This document shows, one piece after another, positions 11,856-23,012 of a stretch of DNA of 64,000 bases. Both the position numbers and the translations under genes were made by a program. The DNA is from Setophaga petechia. Lineage: Eukaryota; Chordata; Aves; Passeriformes; Parulidae. The stretch is from assembly GCA_024362935.1 (NCBI GenBank), contig JANCRA010000011.1, forward strand, positions 8,425,501-8,489,500, in the 5' to 3' direction. The notes under the pieces were generated by a model. That model worked only from the letters and a program-made list of their open reading frames with translations, was not told the origin of the DNA and searched no databases. Position 1 is the first letter of the stretch. Every line of letters begins with the position of its first letter.

Positions 11856-14800
11856 ACAGAGCATCTCCTTAAGATATTTGCCAAACACTTGTCCCTGTGG
11901 GATCAAAATTAAACATCAGAAGAGCAAAGGAATAACTATTTTCTACTGTATGCTTCCAAAGAAAAAGAAACACTAAGTAGAGCACCAGCTCCAAACTTCA
12001 TTCTAGGTTTGAGCTCATTTCTAGCAAAAAGCACTATGGACAGCCATCTTCCTTCCTTCCTTTCTTTAATGAACATTAAATCACCAAAGAAATAAAAGGA
12101 CATTATTTGAGAGAGTAATGACTGCATCCTGGTCTACCTAGTGTCATTTTGATAAAAAGCATGGTAAAATCCTAATCTCCATTGAGTCAATGCAAAAATT
12201 ACCACTGATTTAAATGTTTTTCTTTTCACGTGAAACACAGACTCAACACTCTCTTCAACACTGACACTTGACGTAAGTACTCCCTGACTACTGGCCAGCC
12301 ATCCAGAGCTGTCAGAGGACCAGAGCTCATGGTGGTCAGGAGTTCATGGCCCTTCTGAAGTCTCAGTGACACCCAGATGGTGGTTCCTGCCCTGTCAGTG
12401 CTGTGCCCACCTGTCCTGGTTCAGTTCTGCATCTCATAGAGAGTGGTGGCAGACACCTCCCTCCCCTGTCTTACCCAGACACAGCACTGACATGCCCTGC
12501 TCACTGAACAACGTGTCCTCAAACCTCATTCTGGTGTTCCCAATAATTCAAACCTACTAAAAATAGCTGTCATTTTAAAGAGTAATTACACACTATTCTG
12601 ATCCTTTGAAACTGAGAAAGTATATCAAATTATAGCAAAAAAGGGCAAAGATATAGAACTGTGAGCCCCTTCTTATTTTTTACTGCTATGTTTTTGAGCT
12701 ATACATTTCCATATGCACTGGATTCTGTACCCAATGGCAACTTCAGGTATCATGGTTTCTTCCCCAGTCCCACTTTGATGCGAAAATGTCAGCTAGACAC
12801 ATCTCAGAAGCTGGCTGTTTGAAGACTAATACATGTTGTTTGATATTATTGATGCATGATACCTGTGTTTTATGGTCAAAAACAGTACTGACCTGATCCA
12901 GGAACATCTCTTGATTTAGGGCTGCCCCACAGGAACTGACCCATGGCATTACTGAGGAGAACCTGAGAAGATCAGCTGATGCAGTATACATCACATCCAG
13001 ACCTGCAGTGGTGCTTTTGTTCTCCCTCTTCCCCAGCTCATGTTGAACTGTATTTATGCTTTTCTGGTTTTTTAGGTAACACTGCTGGTAGATCTTTTTC
13101 AGTTGCTTGGGATGAAGAAAGTCTTTGCTTAAAATTGCCGCATTGCAACATCGTTACTCCCAGCTATTAAACATCCCACGGCACGAAACGCCGAGTCCAC
13201 ACAGGCCTACCTCAGCAAGTGTTCCAGTCAAGCACAACATGAGTCATCTTCTGAGCTTCAGCTGGATGACTTGGGAGGAATTTGCAGGTGTGTGTTTGTT
13301 TGGATTACAAGGAGACTTATTTCAAGTGGAGACAGAATGTTTCATTCCTGCTTCTCAGTCTCAAATGCACATTATATTTGTCACTCCTGTCAACAAACAT
13401 TTGTAAACTAAAAATAATGAGTTAAATATATGCACTTTATTACACTGCTCTGGAAGCCATTTCTGCTTACAACTTGAATTTCAGCTCTTGGCTGTCCCCT
13501 TTCTTTGGGAGACAGCACTCTCACTGTGCCATTAGAAAGAAAGATCTGTCCCTCTCCCGGCATTCATTTTCAGTTTATGCACCCTTACTTTCAAACTTCA
13601 TATTCAGAGAAGAGCAACATCTTCTAAAATTCCAAAGAGTTTGTAGACAGCCTTGGGAAAACTGGCTTGGGCAGTTTTTCAGGGCAAATTTGTGAGACCT
13701 CATTTTCCACAAGTGGAAGTTACATGCTAGCAAAAAATAGCCTAACCAGGACCCTGTCAGGTTAAACAAACATGCTCATCCTTTCCAGCACAGGCTTTCC
13801 GTTTGCTCTGTGTCTGTTTTGCTGGACAGCTCAGACTCTCCTGAAATAATTGTCTCATTAGGTATACAGGATACAATTTGTAAACTGCATTCTGTCATCT
13901 CACAAGCAAATTATCCCCAAACAGCTACTGAGCAGTGAGTGAGAATGCAGTCTGGCACATCTATTTTGCATGATTCTTGGAACAAGCAATATCTGAATGT
14001 AATCATTGCCATTCAGGTAGCAAGGGCAAGGTCAAATCCCTTGCATTGCCTGATCTCTTCCAAAGGCCGTGCAGAAGGGGTGCAATCATTATTCAGCATC
14101 ACCTAACAAGGCACCCAAATATTTTTATGAAAATCAGATCAGATCTGATTATTTACAAGATCTCCAGTGGCCTTTAACAGGTGCATGTGAGACAAGTCAA
14201 AAGAGAGGTGAAATGGAAAAAGTAGGAAAAGTGTCTATAGAAAACAAGGGAAAATTAAGAAGGAAAAAAGATAACTAGGTGAATGTTAACTAAGGATTCA
14301 AAATGGCATAAATATATAAAAATCCAAGAATAAAAATAGAAGTGAACAAGCACAGGATGCAAATATCATAAATTAAATAATCTCAGATGATTGTTATTAC
14401 AGACAGCTGTCTTCTCTTCAGCAGATGCTCCAAGAATTTTACTTCTGAAATTGTCTGACTGCAATTTAATTATACTTCAAGCATACAACAAAGTGTCACA
14501 AGTAGAAATAGAATATACAACTATTTTCATTTTTCTTAATTAAAGCAAAACTGCATTCAATTTATACTCTTTTTTCTTTTCTGTAACACTTACAAAAAAG
14601 ATAGTCAAAATGATTGGACCTTTTTGTCTTTCATTGTATCTTCCCCTCTCAAAGAAGATAATTTGCCCCTAGGTGATATAAGTGTTTGATCGATTAGGAA
14701 TCCCAGATGTAAAAACACACAAGAACTTCATTACCAGAACAGAATAAGAATGAAGGCATTTAGTTATGATTTTTCTGAAATGGACAGTGCTAGCAAGTGG

Positions 14801-17800
14801 TTCACAGGCTGCAGCAGGAGTGCTGCATCTTTAATAAATGACAGCTGTACAATCTCAGGAGTCATACAGGAATATATCATTTTGCTCTGAGACACTGGTT
14901 CCACCTATCCAATTTTCTTAATGGCTCTGATAAGCCATTAAGACCTTCCCCCATCCAGTCCTGCTCATCAAAAAATGTCACTGAGCTGCCATCACACACT
15001 ACAACATGGCACGGGAAAACGTGTGGGTATCCTATGCTCTTCCCTCATGGTGCCTAAGGCAGATGTACTCTGATTGTGTGACTTGTCACCAGCTCAGTGC
15101 ATATGTCACTGTTGGGAGGAAAGGGTTAAAACCAGAAGATTTGACAAAGAGGATGTAATAGCTTCTCTCAAACTGACCTTGCAGCTGGGAATGCTAAGAA
15201 TGTCAATGTGGGAAAACTGTTTTATGGCTAGTATTGTTCTTCCTCTGCCTGTTTTGAGAGGTGGAATTCCTGTGTGCAGATAACTCTCAGAGATACACTT
15301 GAGCTTCCTGCTGTGAGTGGGGAGGGGGAGAGAGAGAGAGAAAGAAGAAAGAGAAAGGGATCCTAAAGGCAGGGCCTTGTGGTAAATTGTGCGTGTGAGA
15401 AACCCTTTGGAGCAGGCAGTACCAACTCCTCTGCTCCACCGCAGCGTGCAAAGATGAACTGAGCCCAAGTGAACCCGTGTCCCCTTCTGTCTCTGCTGTC
15501 CAACACTGTTAGCCACGTAATGAAAACCCCAATCTTTGTGTCTCAGCTGCAGTTTGGGGTCACCATGGTTACCTGGATGGGTTGATTCACACAGTCACAC
15601 TGGCATCAGGTGCCCATTAAAATTAAACTCTCAAGGGAAAGTAATTTTAATTTGTTGTTGCTTTTTGCCTTAACTTGCTTTCTTAAGACTTTTTTTTTTT
15701 TTTTTTTGTTAAGACAGATCAGTTTAGGACAGCCTTAATGCTTCTTGATTCTATCTAGACCACTGCTGTTGAAGAAAGTGTTTTTTTGACAAACCAGAAG
15801 GCTAGGGTGAATCTCCTGCTACTTTGAGGGCTGTGCACATTGCACAGCCATGGTGAAAGTGTTCTGGCTCTCACAGGTGCTGCCAACAAGAGCAATGTGC
15901 AGCTGCAGAGATACTTGAGTGATGCTCTTCATTACAGCCCGTGCTCCAAAAGCCAAACTCCTGTTGCTGAATCTCTGCCATGGAGCTATTAGGGGTAATG
16001 ATAAGAAAAATTTTTCTTTGACTGATATCCTTCCACCTTCCTGAGATATTTCTGATCAAGGATGGTATGTAGGAGGAATAACAGGAGAAAGCTCAGGAAA
16101 TCTTTTTGTATCAAGCACCACTAGAAAAACACTTGCAGAAGATAATTTCTTTCAGCAGAAGACACATAATCTAGAAATAATGATTTGTAGTGCAGACTGT
16201 GCACATAATTATGCAGAAAGAAAGAAAATTTTACAAATGAAGGAATGAAACTCTACTCCTGTGGGATTAATGGAAAACTCCAAGGAGACATTAACTCTGC
16301 CTGCAAGAGGTGGCAGACACTTGGCATGCTGAAAAGCATTTCTGTATTATTCTAAAGGAGCTGCAAAAATACTTAAAAAATAAGCAAAGGGAATTGAAGC
16401 TTAACTTTGACATGCAATATTCATAGCCAGAGAAAATAGCTATTAGTATTTATGTAGGAAAGATAGACAATATAGGATTCTTGTGGACATCCAGCAATTT
16501 TTCTAATAATGAGAACTAATTTCAATCTTGTTCTAATCATAGAAAAAATAAATACAAGTATTTCTAATACTCAGATGAAAAAAAGTTGAGCAAACAACAG
16601 AACAACCTATTTCACACATATACACCTCCTTCTGTATCCTTGTCTCCAAGGACTGAAAAGATTTTGGTTTGTGACCCAGCAATCCAGCTGTATTTGGAGC
16701 TGTCCCTGGAGACAGCCTGAGCAGCCTGGGGTCACCCCAGGCTGAGCACTCCATCCTGCCAGTCTCCTCTCGTGCACTGTGGAGCCAGCAGGTTGGAGAT
16801 TGGTGCTGGAGGGGCACAGCTCAGCCAAGGAGTCTGGATCACAGAAAAGCAGCAGAAAGAAGATGGCCAGAATCTAGATTCCTGGGTCATTTTGTTCTAA
16901 TGTCCACAGTCTTTTTTTTCTTTTCTTATGAATTTGGAGCTGAAAATTGGCTGAAGCCATTTGCATTATTTCTGTTTGGTGTTGGGTTTTTTATTCTGTT
17001 TTTTGTTTGGTTTGTTGGGTTGGTTTTGTTTTGTTTTGTTTTGTTTTTTTTTTGCAACATCAGTATTTTCATTTGGAGAGAAATCTTTACCTGGTGAGCT
17101 CTAATTAAATGTGAAAGTTGGTCTGTTTGGAAGAGTATATACAGATGCAGGAATCTGGGAGTGTTGCAGATGATCACACCATGAGGCAGCTTCGGGAATC
17201 CCAACTTCTCAGGATGATGTAGTTTTAGGATAGTGCTAATCCTGTGATCAACAATTCCTACCTTTGTGCAATTTGCATGCTTCTAAAAATCAATATTGTC
17301 ATTGAGGGACATTGTTTCCTTGAGGTAGACATGCCAGGTATGTGGCTGAGATGCTAAAAGGTGCTGGTGTTTTGCATCTGGGTGACAGGACATGATGCGC
17401 ACTTAAGCACTCACGTAGGCAAAAAGATGTCAAAGGTGAAAAACTTAGGGCTGGATGAACTCCTGTCAGAAAGTTGATTTGTACCTGAAATTGTTTTTCC
17501 CACTCTTCCATGGAAATATTCAGTGACAAACATTGGTTGGACAGCAGAAGGAGTACAAAATGTGGAGAGATCAGAGATATCAATATTAAACATGTGTCTT
17601 CTCTGTATCATGAATTGAAATTAACTAGCTCTACTCACAGAGAGGAAGTCACCATTTCTGTGTTTGGGGTTCTATTAAATGCAATTTAAGGCCACAATGA
17701 AAACTACTGAACACTAGAAATGAAGACTGGCAAAGGCACACTTCATGGGTAAACACTCTCCCTGCTGCACTCATGCTGGCCCTTTGGTGAGCTGCAAGAG

Positions 17801-18589
17801 AGTGAAGCCCTTGTGAAAATCAAGTCACTTTGTTGGGTGCTTGAAATAAAGTTTTCCTTTCAAATCTTCATTTTATGCCTAAGAGTGTGATGTATGAGAA
17901 TATGGCTAAACATCCTTCCCACATAAGGACTCTCTGAAAACATGTGAGAAGGGTTCAGGCAATTTTTAATAGATTGGTATCTATATCACAAAAACCACAA
18001 AAAAGTTTGATAATTTGATTTACTTAGAACAACATGACTGTGTAGTAAAATGGCTACTCCATCTCAAACCATTTGTTACTAGAGAAGGCCATCTATCCTG
18101 AAATGAAGAAATACTGTGAGAGTGATCAAGGAATAGAGTTTATAAAACTTACAGAAAAATTCTAATAGAAAATGCATGGTATTTTATAATAAAAATCACA
18201 GGTGATAGCATTTTATGCCAAACAAAAACCAATATTTATGTTAAAGCCTGAGAAAACAATTACTTAGTAAGCCCTTTTGTTATATGTGCTACAAAATTGA
18301 ACACTGACTATGTACAACAAACTTAAACAGGCTTATAGCAACAGCAGGGCTAGAAAAGTTCTCTAAAATTAGTCACATTTTGACTGCAAAAAGACAACAA
18401 TGCAAGGCTATGGTTAAGCCAGAATATCTTTGGGAAAACCTCTGTGGTAGAGGAAGCACTACAAATACAGGATAAGAAAGGATAAGGGATTTCCTTTGAA
18501 AAGGCATTTTTAAACAACAGTATCAATCAAGTTATTTACAAAACAACAAGTGAAATAACTAATAGTGCAAATTGTATCAAATTCTTGAC
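11856..18589. other. Intergenic sequence, no gene recognised
   Basis: AT-rich sequence without a convincing gene. Local features are a GA-rich tract (about 15321-15360), a T17-class run (15691-15708), a TTTTG-type simple repeat (about 16975-17055) and an unusual CpG cluster at 13139-13193 that could mark an exon or a methylation-protected site. None is enough to call a gene. Confidence 0.5.
16975..17055. repeat. T/G-rich simple repeat (TTTTG-like)
   Basis: The plus strand is almost entirely T and G, with consecutive GTTTT units near 17023-17043 followed by a T run. It is a simple low-complexity tract. The minus strand gives the matching CAAAA repeat, which explains the Lys/Asn/Thr/Gln-rich open frame there. 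Confidence 0.85.
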
Positions 18590-19900
18590 TTTCCAACATC
18601 AGTTGATTGGAAACTGCTAGTAAAGGTTAGAACAAGGTAGAACACTGATTTCTTTGATAAAAGTTCTGTGAAGGACCAGGAAGCTGTGGTGATATGGACT
18701 CTATTTCAGTGGGTGTGAAGCTCTTGTAGAAAATGTCACTGCAAAAATAACTATGGATAGGTTACGTTCTTCATGTTAAATTGCTAGATGAACAAATGCA
18801 AATTCGTAACTAAATTAGAGAACTAGGGTTTCCAATGGAAAAAAACCCACCATATGACATAATAAAACTTAGGATGTAGGAAATTCCTCTTTCACACCAT
18901 TTAAAGAACTGGAATGTCAACTGGCAAGTCCAGTAGAAGACACTTGGTGAAACCATAAATGTTTTCTGAAAGGCTGCAAATGTAGTACAGATATCTTCAG
19001 AGGATGAAAACATGATTCTAAGCAATACCAGGCCTTTCAATGTAACTTTTACTGTGCAATATTTTAGAACAGATTTTGGAGGAATGCATAAGGAAGAGCA
19101 GATTGGCAATACAAAGTAGACTAGATTGCAGCATGATTTTGTTAAAGATGACTCAAGACAGACTAATCTTTTCATTTCGTTTAATGTCAAATCAGGGAGT
19201 TATTACATAGAAGTGTACAGCAGATATAATCTAGATAGGTTTATGTGTTCATTACAACACTTTATAGGAAATTACTATTTAAGTTGAAGATATGAGGGAT
19301 TAATGTGAAATGGATAAACAGCTGTTTAAGGGGAAAAAATTGCCCTAAATCATATTTTGGAAGGAGTTATTAGGCTGACAGTGGTTACTACCTCCATGTT
19401 CAGTATTGGGAGCTACGCGCTTCATATTAATGGCCAAGGAGACAGAATCAAATTATTTGCTAATGGAATTTACAGATGACACAAAGTTGGGAGATATTAT
19501 GAACAGCAAGAGAGTCACACAAGAAAACCTTTCTGCAGAAGACACTGAAATACTTTGGAATATAGTGTCCTATTCTCACCTATGCTGAAGAAAAGCAAAG
19601 CAAAACAAAACTAAACTAAATTGGAATAAGAACATAAGAGGAAAATGGAGTTTTCATTTTATAGGGAAAAATTAAAAGATTAGGGTTTATTTAGTTTAGG
19701 CAAATGAAAGTTTGAAGAGGATTGACAGCTCCTTATAATCAGAGGAAATTGTTAAAAAGAGAGAAGAAGTCCTTACATGAATTAAAAATGCTGGTCTAAT
19801 ATCAAAAGCTATAAAACAATAATGGGTATTTATTGGCCAAGAAATTTAGAAGATGACTTCTAAACATTCAAAAAAACTAAATTCAGGAGGAGTTTTCAAA
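18590..19900 (+). mobile_element. Probable ancient CR1-like LINE relic
   Basis: Several words in plus-strand order recall the CR1 family reverse-transcriptase region: GGTTAGAACAAGGTAGAACACTGATTTC near the start, GCATGATTTTGTTAAAGATGACTCAAGACAGACTAATCTTTTCATTTC around 19131-19178, and around 19460-19495 an open segment reading FTDDTKLGD. The last resembles the FADDTKLGG catalytic (x-A/T-D-D) block of CR1 ORF2. Many stops and indels separate these blocks, so the copy is very old and dead. The boundaries are rough and the identification is by pattern memory only. Confidence 0.45.
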
Positions 19901-20129
19901 AATAAAATGGTAGTGAGAGCCAGAGTCTGAATTTATTTTAAGATGGAATCTGGCAAATGAATGGAACTGTTGTTTGGTAATCTAAGATGCCTCACTAAAA
20001 ACTGAAGTCTTTGGTATATATGTATTAGTATTTGGTACTGGTATTTTGGGATCTTCAAGAGACTATGAAGGATGGCTTGCTGGTTGTTTGCATCATATTT
20101 ACACCGTATCTGCACGACATACATGTTAT

Positions 20130-20192
20130 TCTATATTTAGATTTAGATTATTTAAATTTAGATTTAGATTTATTAATATTTATATTTATTTA
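20130..20192. repeat. AT-rich TTTAGA-type simple repeat
   Basis: The sequence consists of repeated ATTTAG units grading into ATTTAT units. It is a degenerate microsatellite with no sign of function. Confidence 0.75.
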
Positions 20193-20767
20193 TGAGGGTC
20201 ATTCTTAGCAGAATAAAGGAAAGTGTTTTTATCCTTGATAAATATCATCCAACTTCTGCAGTGGAATGAATGTGAAATGGGATTTTTTCATGTTTTCATG
20301 AAACTCTGGATGTTGAACAATCTAAGAGAACATAAATGGAAGACAGTGGTGGCTCTAGTGTCATTAAATTCTTAGGTGATTGATTGATAGATTCTGTTCC
20401 AATCCCCAGTGGTAAAACAAATGTCAGATTTGGAGTCATAGTGGTGGTCTATGGAAATTGAAGTATTGCTCTTTCTTTTGTCTTCTCTGCAACATATGGT
20501 AGTAGGACACTTCCTAGTATAAAGTAGGAGTTTTATTTACTATTTGCCTTCCAGGGACACTGATGAGTTCTTGGAATTCTTCCATTTTTCCTATGGTCCA
20601 TTATAATGGAGCTCATTCTTTATCTAAAATAGGCTTAAAGTTTAAGATGCTGGGATGCGTTCTTATACTTAGGTTATAGCCTGATGCAGATTAGGAATTT
20701 CACAAATTATCCGCTGTTACATGGTTTTCCCAACTGGACAAAACAGAACTGAATGACCCCTGTGGGT

Positions 20768-20835
20768 CATTATTATTATTATATTATTCTTATTCTTTAT
20801 TATTATTAATTCTTATCAATTGTTATTATATTTGT
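20768..20835. repeat. TTA/ATT microsatellite
   Basis: Imperfect ATT repeats lie immediately left of the solo LTR start at 20847. Similar ATT tracts occur inside a bird LTR class, seen in this window at 22795-22868. It could therefore be a remnant of an older LTR or an independent microsatellite. Confidence 0.7.
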
Positions 20836-20846
20836 TTCTTTGCCCA

Positions 20847-22152
20847 TGACGTGGTTTGACAGGAATTCTGGGATGCTGTGGTCACACCACCAATGGGTGC
20901 TCAGATTTTAATATTGGCACTGGGTTGGACCATTGGGATTTGGATACGCCTCTGAGAACACACAGGGGTTAAAAACAGAGCTGCTCCCCTGGGAGGCTCT
21001 CTTGGGATTTCGACAGGAAATGTCTCTCCCCTGTCCAGCTGCTGCTGCTGGGCGGGGGAAGGACAGCCATGCGGTAGGCCTGGGCCTGGACAGAGATGGG
21101 AGGTGAAGAGGCCCTTGAGGATGGAAGGGTGGAGGAGCACCAAGAGACATCGGGCAGCCACACCCCACCCCTCCCAGGGGAGAGAGAGAGAGGGAGAGCT
21201 GGCGGGCGTCTGAATTTGATAGCGGCCGGCTGAGGAGGAGAAAGGCGGGGGGGGGGGGGGGCTGTGTGGCGAGAAGGTGCCCGGCAGGGCAGTGTGGGAG
21301 CTCCAGAGCTCTGGACAGACAGACACTGAATTTTTTAACCCTTTTCTTGCATGACAGAAACCTTGCAAATGCTGATCCTCCTGGAGCTGAATGAGAAGAG
21401 AGATAAGAGATGAGATAAGAGGGGATGGGCCACAAGGGAAGTGGAGAAGACTCCTGAGTTGGGGGGGAGATGATGGAGTGTCCTTTTGGCTGGACTTCTC
21501 TTGTGTGGCCATGGACGGAACAATTTTTTTTTCCTGTGACACAGAGACTGCATTTAGGGGGAGGCAGTGCCTCAGAACCAGGAGGGTTCAGTGTGGGTAC
21601 CCCTCGGCCCCAGGGGGTGAAAAATGTGGGGGGGACAGGTGTCCCGAAGGAGAGACTGTGCCTTTTTTGGAATGAGACAAGGCACCCTTGAAAGACAACC
21701 CTAGAAGCAGCTCTGGTCCATGCACAGTGGTGAGAGCACTGGGCATGGAAGGAAGATGTCACGATGGCAAAGGATCTCCGGGTGGTGCCATCAGTGACAT
21801 GGAAACACACGAGGTTTCAATGGTGTTTCCAGGGGAAGTCTATGGTACAAAGAAGGACTCCTCCTCTTGATGAACTGAGGATTGAGTATTCTAAAGGGTG
21901 GTGCCGGACCAAGAGTTGGTGATTTGGAAGATGTACTGTATCGGGAATTTGGTGGGGGGAGGAGGAAATGTTTTTGGAAGGTTTTTTTTTTTAATTTTTC
22001 CTTGTGTGTTTTTTTCTTTGTAGTTTAGTTAATAAAGTTTTCTTTATTCCTAAGAGCCTGCTTTGCTTATTCCTGGTCACATCTCACAGCAGACACAGGG
22101 AAAGAGTATTTTCATGGGGGCACTGGCATTGTGCCAGTGTCAAACCATGACA
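20847..22152 (+). mobile_element. Solo LTR of an avian endogenous retrovirus, about 1.3 kb
   Basis: The element begins TGACGTGGTTTGACAGG and ends CCAGTGTCAAACCATGACA, giving imperfect terminal inverted repeats with the canonical TG...CA ends. The flanking five bases are GCCCA on the left and GCCCC on the right, a 4/5 match compatible with a decayed target-site duplication. The interior is GC-rich, with a G15 run at 21247-21261 and a GGTTAAAAAC word near 20968. The 3' part has AATAAA at 22031-22036 followed by TTTTCTTTATTCC, which sets the orientation. No gag, pol or env sequence adjoins it, so this is an LTR left by recombination between two LTRs. The long minus-strand open frames here (up to 300 codons) are composition artefacts. 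Confidence 0.8.
22031..22036 (+). terminator. LTR polyadenylation signal AATAAA
   Basis: A perfect AATAAA followed by a T-rich stretch lies about 115 bp before the LTR 3' end, in the place expected for the R-region poly(A) signal. It is the main evidence for plus orientation of the LTR. Confidence 0.6.
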
Positions 22153-22204
22153 GCCCCACACTTCTGTAATTGGACAGATGTTCAGTCAATAATAAGGGGG
22201 ACAG

Positions 22205-22745
22205 ATAGATGGGTTAATCACTGTTGTTGCCCTCTGCTGGATTTTCTCCAAGAGCTCTGTGTCTCTCAAGTCCTGAGGAAACCATAACTGGACACAGCTC
22301 TCCAGAAGTGCCTCCCCAGAGCTGGGTAGAGGGTCAGGACCACCTCCCCTGAGCAGCTGGCAATGCTTTTCCTGATGCATCCCAGGATAGCATTGGCTGG
22401 CTCATGGACAGCTGGTTGTCCAGCAGGACCCCCAGGTCCTTCTCCTCAGAGCTGCTTCCAGCAGATCAGCATTTGGGCTGCACTTGTGCCTGGGGTTATT
22501 CCTCCCAGGGGCAGCATCCTGCAGTTGTGTTTGTTAAATTTCAGACAGTTCTTCTCTGCCCATCTCCCCAGCCTGTCAAGGTCTTCTGAAGGTTTCACAG
22601 CACTCTGGGGTATTGGCCACTCCTCCCAGCTTTGTGTCACCAGTGAACTTGCTGAGGAACCATCTGCCCCTTCATTAAAGTCATTGATAAATAACTTAAA
22701 GGATACTAGGCCCAGTATTGAACTTTGGGGGAAACCACTATTGAG
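22205..22745 (-). mobile_element. CR1 LINE fragment, minus orientation
   Basis: On the minus strand the sequence encodes pieces of the CR1 ORF2 C-terminal region: a KNCLKFNKHNCRMLPLGG segment (from about 22560) and, in another frame, LLESCVQLWFPQDLRDTELLEKIQQRATT (22310-22220). These match the usual LKFNKxKCKVLHLG and RPHLEYCVQFW...LLERVQRRATK blocks. The order is as in CR1, but frames are broken and the 3' UTR with its terminal repeat is absent, the sequence fading out near 22205, just right of the solo LTR. The copy is therefore truncated at both ends. Confidence 0.85.
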
Positions 22746-22794
22746 AAGCCTCCAAATAGACCCTGCATCACTGGTTACAATTGAAACAAAGTAA

Positions 22795-22868
22795 AATATT
22801 AAAACAATAATGATGACTAAAATAATAATAATACCAGTAGTAGTGATAATACTACTAATAATAATTGT
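22795..22868. repeat. AAT/TAA microsatellite inside the minus-strand LTR
   Basis: Imperfect AAT and ATG trinucleotide repeats. Placed at the 3' part of the LTR read on the minus strand, it is best regarded as an LTR-internal expansion. Confidence 0.8.
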
Positions 22869-23006
22869 GATTCAAAGGAGATGGAGATAGGGAGAGAAAC
22901 CCCAAGAAATGTAAATTATGCACAATATGGTTGCTCACTCCTCCTCCCACCTGATTCCCAGCCTGACCCCCAGAGGCAACTGGTTCCTTCTACGTAATTC
23001 CCCCAG

Positions 23007-23012
23007 TTTATA
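23007..23012 (-). promoter_or_regulatory. TATA box of the minus-strand LTR
   Basis: The complement reads GTGTATAAACTGGGGG, the position and context of the TATA box in this LTR class. It may be a relic promoter; no transcript evidence is available. Confidence 0.45.

Noticed and set aside
11537..11872. 111-codon plus-strand frame
   Set aside because: It is the antisense of the CR1 ORF2 end and 3' UTR; the meaningful frame is on the minus strand.
15106..15516. 136-codon minus-strand frame
   Set aside because: Part of it is the translation of a GA-rich simple tract (SLSLSSFSLSLPLP), and no domain is visible.
20908..21810. 300- and 213-codon minus-strand open frames
   Set aside because: They lie wholly inside the GC-rich solo LTR, antisense to it, and consist of Ser/Pro/Leu-rich text with no retroviral or cellular domain.
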